NCBI GenBank assembly: GCA_900618065.1
Contig: UYIL01000003.1
Span: forward strand, 744,001 to 808,000
DNA length: 64,000 nt
Origin: Streptococcus thermophilus
GTDB lineage: Bacteria; Actinomycetota; Actinomycetes; Mycobacteriales; Mycobacteriaceae
Reading direction: 5' to 3'
The position numbers and the translations under genes are program-made. The notes below the pieces were generated by a model, which was given only the letters and a program-made list of their open reading frames with translations, was not told the origin of the DNA and did no database searches. This document shows positions 58,795 through 64,000 of the stretch, piece after piece (the first letter of the stretch is position 1; every line of letters starts with the position of its first letter).

Positions 58795-60990
58795 ATGCCG
58801 CCACTTAAGGCCACCCCCACACAGCCCATTGGCCCTACGCCCCGCACCGCTTCAGCAGACGATGCCGGCGGTGTCGGTAAGCGCAAGAGCTACCATGCAC
58901 TCAACGCGCAGCTGAACCTATTCGACGATTCGGGAAGAATCCAGTTCGACAAGGACATTGAGGCAACACAAGACTTTTTAGCGCACCATGTCACTCCCCG
59001 CATGCATCAGTTTGAATCCACCAAGCAGCGCTTGGAGTGGTTGGTTGATAACGAATACTACGAGCGGGAATTCCTTGAGCTTTATGATGACGATTTTCTG
59101 TGCACTATGTACGACAGAGCCCACCGAGCCAAGCATCAGTTCCGCACTTTCCTCGGCGCATTTAAGTTCTTTACTTCATACGCACTGAAAACCTTTGATG
59201 GCTCGCGATTTCTGGAAGGCTACGAAGAACGCGTCGCCACCACAGCTTTGTACCTTGCACAGGGCGATGAAGAGCTTGCGGAGAAGCTGGTGGATGACAT
59301 CATGACCGGACGCTTCCAGCCCGCCACCCCTACTTTTCTCAACGCAGGAAAAGCCCAGCGTGGCGAAATGGTCTCCTGCTTCCTCCTTCGCATCGAAGAC
59401 AATTTGGAAAGCATTGGCCGCAGCGTGAACTCTGCACTGCAGCTTTCAAAACGCGGCGGTGGTGTGGCCTTGTTACTGAGCAATCTGCGCGAATCCGGAG
59501 CCCCAATCAAAAAGATTGAGAACCAAGCTTCCGGCGTAGTCCCAGTCATGAAAATTCTGGAAGATAGCTTCAGCTATGCCAACCAATTGGGCGCTCGACA
59601 GGGCGCTGGAGCCGTCTACCTACATGCGCACCATCCAGATATTCTTCGTTTCCTGGATACCAAGCGGGAAAATGCCGATGAGAAAGTCCGCATTAAGACT
59701 CTTTCGCTGGGAGTTGTTATTCCAGATATAACCTTCCAGCTGGCCAAAGAGAACAAGGATATGCATCTTTTTAGCCCGTATGACATCGCTCGCGAGTACG
59801 GCGTAGCCATGTCTGACATGTCTATCACCGAGTATTACGACGAGCTGGTTTCCAATCCGCGAATTTCTCATACGACTATCAAGGCCCGCGAGTTTTTCAC
59901 CACGCTGGCTGAGCTTCAGTTTGAATCTGGATACCCCTACATACTCTTTGAGGATACGGTCAACCGCGCTAATCCCCTCAAAGGACATATCAATATGTCC
60001 AATCTGTGTAGTGAGATCCTCCAGGTCAACACGCCATCCACCTACGGCGCCTCAGGTAACTACACCACCGTTGGCCAGGACATTTCCTGCAATCTAGGGT
60101 CGCTCAACATCGCTAAAGCTTTTGAATCACCGGACTTTGGGGAAACTGTTGAAACCGCGGTGCGCGCTCTCACGAAGGTCTCAGACCTAACAAATATCGA
60201 AGCTGTTCCTTCCATCGCTCACGGTAATGCATCCATGCATGCCATCGGGTTGGGCCAAATGAATCTCCACGGTTTCCTGGCTTCCAAGCGTATTCCTTAT
60301 GGCTGCGCCGAAGCACTGGACTTTACAAATATCTATTTCCTGACCGTGACCTATCATGCGCTCCGTGCATCCCATGCGCTAGCGGTTGAGAAAGGTCAAC
60401 GATTCACTGGCTTTGAAGAATCCACCTATGCCACTGGCGTCTACTTCGACAAGTACATCGACCAAGACTGGGCGCCGGCCACTGACCACGTAAAACAGCT
60501 ATTCCATGAGGCTGGCGTGCAGATTCCTCAACGCGAGGATTGGCTATGGCTCAAGAACCAAGTGATGCAAGACGGCATCTACAACGCCTACTTGCAGGCA
60601 GTTCCACCCACTGGATCAATTTCCTACATCAATGACTCCACCGCGTCCATACACCCGATTGCCTCCAAGATTGAAATACGCAAGGAAGGCCGCTTGGGGC
60701 GCGTGTACTACCCCGCACCGGAAATGACCAACGACAACTTGGAGTATTTCGATGACTCCTACACCGTGGGGTACAAAAAAATCATCGACACCTACGCTAT
60801 GGCCACCCAACACGTGGACCAAGGGCTTTCCCTGACTTTGTTCTTCACCGCTGACACCACTACGCGGGACATCAACAAGGCACAAATCTATGCCTGGAAA
60901 GCCGGAATCAAGACCTTGTACTACATCCGTTTACGCCAACCTGCACTCCAGGGAACCGAGGTCGAAGGCTGCGTTTCCTGTGCTCTGTAG
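58795..60990 (+). CDS. nrdE: Ribonucleotide reductase large subunit NrdE
   Basis: The protein (about 731 residues) is a class Ib/Ie catalytic alpha subunit without an N-terminal ATP cone. It has the redox cysteines Cys195 (MVSCFLL) and Cys432 ([12 protein letters not shown]), the active-site NMSNLCSE with thiyl Cys405, Asn403 and Glu407, the radical-transfer Tyr pair in RVYYPAPE, and the C-terminal swinging CVSCAL cysteines. It reduces ribonucleoside diphosphates with NrdF. The ATG at 58795 is preferred over 58756. All catalytic residues are intact. Confidence 0.93.
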   Translation: MPPLKATPTQPIGPTPRTASADDAGGVGKRKSYHALNAQLNLFDDSGRIQFDKDIEATQDFLAHHVTPRMHQFESTKQRLEWLVDNEYYEREFLELYDDDFLCTMYDRAHRAKHQFRTFLGAFKFFTSYALKTFDGSRFLEGYEERVATTALYLAQGDEELAEKLVDDIMTGRFQPATPTFLNAGKAQRGEMVSCFLLRIEDNLESIGRSVNSALQLSKRGGGVALLLSNLRESGAPIKKIENQASGVVPVMKILEDSFSYANQLGARQGAGAVYLHAHHPDILRFLDTKRENADEKVRIKTLSLGVVIPDITFQLAKENKDMHLFSPYDIAREYGVAMSDMSITEYYDELVSNPRISHTTIKAREFFTTLAELQFESGYPYILFEDTVNRANPLKGHINMSNLCSEILQVNTPSTYGASGNYTTVGQDISCNLGSLNIAKAFESPDFGETVETAVRALTKVSDLTNIEAVPSIAHGNASMHAIGLGQMNLHGFLASKRIPYGCAEALDFTNIYFLTVTYHALRASHALAVEKGQRFTGFEESTYATGVYFDKYIDQDWAPATDHVKQLFHEAGVQIPQREDWLWLKNQVMQDGIYNAYLQAVPPTGSISYINDSTASIHPIASKIEIRKEGRLGRVYYPAPEMTNDNLEYFDDSYTVGYKKIIDTYAMATQHVDQGLSLTLFFTADTTTRDINKAQIYAWKAGIKTLYYIRLRQPALQGTEVEGCVSCAL

Positions 60991-62320
<1,330 letters not shown>

Positions 62321-62360
62321 TCGCACGTACCTACGCCCAACTAAGAAGAAAGGACTTCCT

Positions 62361-62942
62361 ATGACCACCCCACGCATTAGTGTTATCGTCGGCAGCCTGC
62401 GCCGCGGCTCATTTGCGCGCAAGATTGCACACGAAGTGCTCACAATGATCCCTGAAAACTACCAGGCAGACATCGTTGAAATCCGTGACTTGCCGCTCTA
62501 TGACTTCGACTACGATGACCCCTCGGTCACGGACAAGCCCATTCCAGCTGAGTACACCACTTTCCGCGACACCATCAAGAACTCGAGCGGCGTCCTCTTT
62601 GTTACCCCGGAAAATAACCGTACTATCCCTGCCTGTCTCAAGAATGCAGTGGACATCGGTTCCAAGCCCAACTCGGATGTGGCTTGGAAGAACCTTCCCG
62701 CAGGTATCATCAGTCACTCTGTAGGCCGCATGGGCGGCTACAGTTCACAGAAGAACCTCCGGCTCGCCCTGTCCTACTTCGATATGCCGCTTCCTGGTCA
62801 GCCCGAGGTATTCCTTGGCCAATCCCCCACCCTCTTCGAAGACTCCGGCCATCTCAATGAAGGCACCGCAGGCTTTGTCAAAGACTACGTTATACGCTTC
62901 CTGCAGTTGGTCGACATGACATTAACAGCCAAGCACAGCTAG
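62361..62942 (+). CDS. NAD(P)H-dependent FMN reductase-like flavoprotein
   Basis: The 193-residue protein has the flavodoxin-like NADPH_FMN_red fold: the FMN phosphate loop GSLRRGSFARKIA, FVTPENNRTIPACLKNAVD (the EYN-type loop of the family, here PENN) and ISHSVGRMGGYSSQKNLR. Such enzymes pass electrons from NAD(P)H to free or bound flavin. AGAAAGGA precedes the ATG at 62361. It closes the nrd gene run, before a terminator, so it may reduce NrdI. Confidence 0.88.
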   Translation: MTTPRISVIVGSLRRGSFARKIAHEVLTMIPENYQADIVEIRDLPLYDFDYDDPSVTDKPIPAEYTTFRDTIKNSSGVLFVTPENNRTIPACLKNAVDIGSKPNSDVAWKNLPAGIISHSVGRMGGYSSQKNLRLALSYFDMPLPGQPEVFLGQSPTLFEDSGHLNEGTAGFVKDYVIRFLQLVDMTLTAKHS

Positions 62943-63199
62943 CGACGGCGACTAACCCTAGCCACCGCCCTCTACGAAGTACTTGAAGGCTTCTAAAGGG
63001 CCTTCTCAAAGACACAAACCCCGGATTCACACTCATCCTTGAGTTACCTGAATCTGAACCCAGGACGCTTCAAAAAACACCGCTCTAATTCTTCGATTTT
63101 CGCTGAATTAGAGCGGTTTTAGCGCTGTCGCTGGACACTGACCCTGGCGACATCCTGTTAGGCCGCTACAGGGCCATACAGGGCAGGGGAGACCCCCAT
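62943..63199. other. Convergent intergenic region
   Basis: The 257-bp gap after the flavin reductase holds only the terminator at 63079-63117. No gene or other structured signal is seen. Confidence 0.6.
63079..63117. terminator. Bidirectional terminator between the nrd run and the coiled-coil gene
   Basis: ACCGCTCTAATTC and its exact complement form a 13-bp stem with a 13-nt loop. It is followed by TTTT on the + strand and preceded by AAAAAA, which gives a T tract for the convergent gene. Confidence 0.8.
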
Positions 63200-64000
63200 C
63201 TACGGCTTGCCGCCGTCGGGGGACTCCTTGTCACCGTCGGGAGACTCCTTGCCACCGTCGGGGGACTCCTTGTCACCGTCGTGGTCGCGCTGTTGCTCCT
63301 GCTGGCGGCGCTTAGCGATGCGTTCCAGCGCGCGACGCAGTACTGCAGCGCTTTCCTCCTGAGTACGGTCGATGACGATCTCGCGGTACCGTTGCTTCAT
63401 CTCTGGGTTGCTGTCAATCTCGACCCGCAAAAAGTCCTGATCAACATGCGAAATCTCCTGCAACGACTGCGTTGCTTCCTCGATGATGATCTTCGCTTCC
63501 TGCTCTGCTTCCTCGCGCGTTACTGCAGCGTCACGTGTGGCCTCATCATGTTCTTCACTGCCGAATTCTTCGGCAAGGTCAAGCAGCTCATCTGCCTGAG
63601 CTTCAGCGAGACCCAGCGTCTGCTCAGCTTCTTTGCGTGCGTCACTGCGGATCTGCTCGGCTTCTTGCTCGGCCTTTTCGCGTGCTTCGCTGCGGAGCTG
63701 TTCAGCTTCCTGCTCTACACGCTTGAGCTTGGCTTCGGCGGCGCTCTCAACCTCCTTGGCACGGTCCAGCAACTCTTCCGCCTGTGCCTCGGCAAGACCC
63801 AACTCCTGTTCAGCATCCTTCTGTGCATCACCACGAATCTTTTCGGCGTCCTGCTCGGCCTTCTCGCGTGCTTCTTTGAGTACGCGCTCGGCAACCTCGC
63901 GAGCCTGCTGTTCAGCATTTTCCTGCACACGCTGGGCTTCTTCACGGGCCTGCTGCGCCCGTTCGAGTTCTTCTGCAGCTTGCTTGCGGTCTTTCGCTGC
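63200..64000 (-). CDS. Coiled-coil protein with internal repeats, 5' end outside the window
   Basis: The frame is open to the right edge and encodes at least 266 residues. It is almost pure heptad coiled coil (EAREKAEQDAEKIRGDAQKD, ELGLAEAQAEELLDRA), with a roughly 70-residue unit repeated about twice. A short globular or helical part (EISHVDQDFLRVEIDSNPEM) follows. The last 26 residues are degenerate KESPDGD repeats. No domain can be named: DivIVA-like, ATP-synthase b-like or an SMC-type fragment are possible. The end of the gene looks intact. Confidence 0.7.
   Translation of the reverse strand, partial: AAKDRKQAAEELERAQQAREEAQRVQENAEQQAREVAERVLKEAREKAEQDAEKIRGDAQKDAEQELGLAEAQAEELLDRAKEVESAAEAKLKRVEQEAEQLRSEAREKAEQEAEQIRSDARKEAEQTLGLAEAQADELLDLAEEFGSEEHDEATRDAAVTREEAEQEAKIIIEEATQSLQEISHVDQDFLRVEIDSNPEMKQRYREIVIDRTQEESAAVLRRALERIAKRRQQEQQRDHDGDKESPDGGKESPDGDKESPDGGKP
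63205..63275. repeat. 21-nt tandem repeat in the coiled-coil gene
   Basis: Units of 21 nt encoding DGDKESP/DGGKESP repeat about three times near the 3' end of the gene. The unit length is a multiple of three, so copy number can change without frameshift. Confidence 0.75.

Noticed and set aside
63205..63275. CRISPR or intergenic repeat near the right edge
   Set aside because: The 21-nt units are in frame within the coiled-coil gene and encode KESPDGD-type peptide repeats.

Overview
The window is a stretch of chromosome from a high-GC actinobacterium, almost certainly a Corynebacterium. The evidence is gene order: the run LCP protein, wbbL, manC, whcD, DUF3499, manB, TobH-like, manA, sahH, tmk, mtrA, mtrB, lpqB, comF, hpf, secA, followed later by rsgA, aroA, sigH-rshA, whcE, rhlE, adnA-adnB, uvrD2 and the Lon/PDZ protease, is the conserved order of Corynebacterium and (inverted) of Mycobacterium. 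The core part looks GC-rich with strong AAGGAG-type ribosome binding sites. No species call is attempted.

Layout. 0-12 kb: cell-wall sugar supply (rhamnosyltransferase WbbL, GDP-mannose enzymes ManC, ManB and ManA), the WhiB-type regulator WhcD, an inserted Phd/VapC-type toxin-antitoxin pair, a membrane-anchored proline-rich protein, and S-adenosylhomocysteine hydrolase. 12-21 kb: tmk, the MtrA-MtrB-LpqB envelope-sensing system, a ComF-like protein, the hibernation factor HPF and SecA. 21-31.5 kb: small conserved genes, an intact IS481-type element with a 15-bp target duplication, RsgA, AroA, the abasic-site protein YedK/HMCES, YbaK, the SigH-RshA stress pair, ribosomal protein bL37 and a WhiB1-like regulator. 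31.5-44.6 kb: DNA and RNA metabolism (RhlE, AdnA, AdnB, a K+ channel, UvrD2). 44.7-54.3 kb: an IS3-type element, a lone cyclodehydratase-like protein, peptidases, the Lon-like PDZ protease and a large UPF0182 membrane protein. 54.6-57.4 kb: initiator tRNA followed by an accessory island with a recombinase relic, a DUF4192 protein, a 47-residue protein and an SSB-like protein.

57.4-63 kb is the most interesting part. It reads as lower in GC than the rest and holds a DtxR/MntR-type regulator followed by nrdI, nrdE, nrdF, a small ORF overlapping the end of nrdF, and an NAD(P)H-dependent flavin reductase. The NrdF has lost three of the four carboxylate metal ligands of a normal class I radical subunit: Glu to Gln120, Ser180 and Lys214. 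It keeps Asp89, both His ligands (123 and 217) and Tyr127. This Q/S/K set is the signature of the metal-free class Ie ribonucleotide reductase, whose radical sits on a hydroxylated tyrosine (DOPA) made with the help of NrdI. The operon has no nrdH but includes a flavin reductase, which could be an electron source for NrdI (inference).

Other signals outside ordinary annotation: the 11-mer GCTTATCGACG occurs 15 times between 0.5 and 46.5 kb, far above chance; arrays with an exact 8-nt period precede sahH, whcD and the DUF4259 gene; and two related long imperfect palindromes built on CTAG-N3-CAGA-N3-CTAG lie at 24.2 and 34.8 kb, one of them split by the IS481 element. The last gene is a repeat-rich coiled-coil protein that runs off the right edge.
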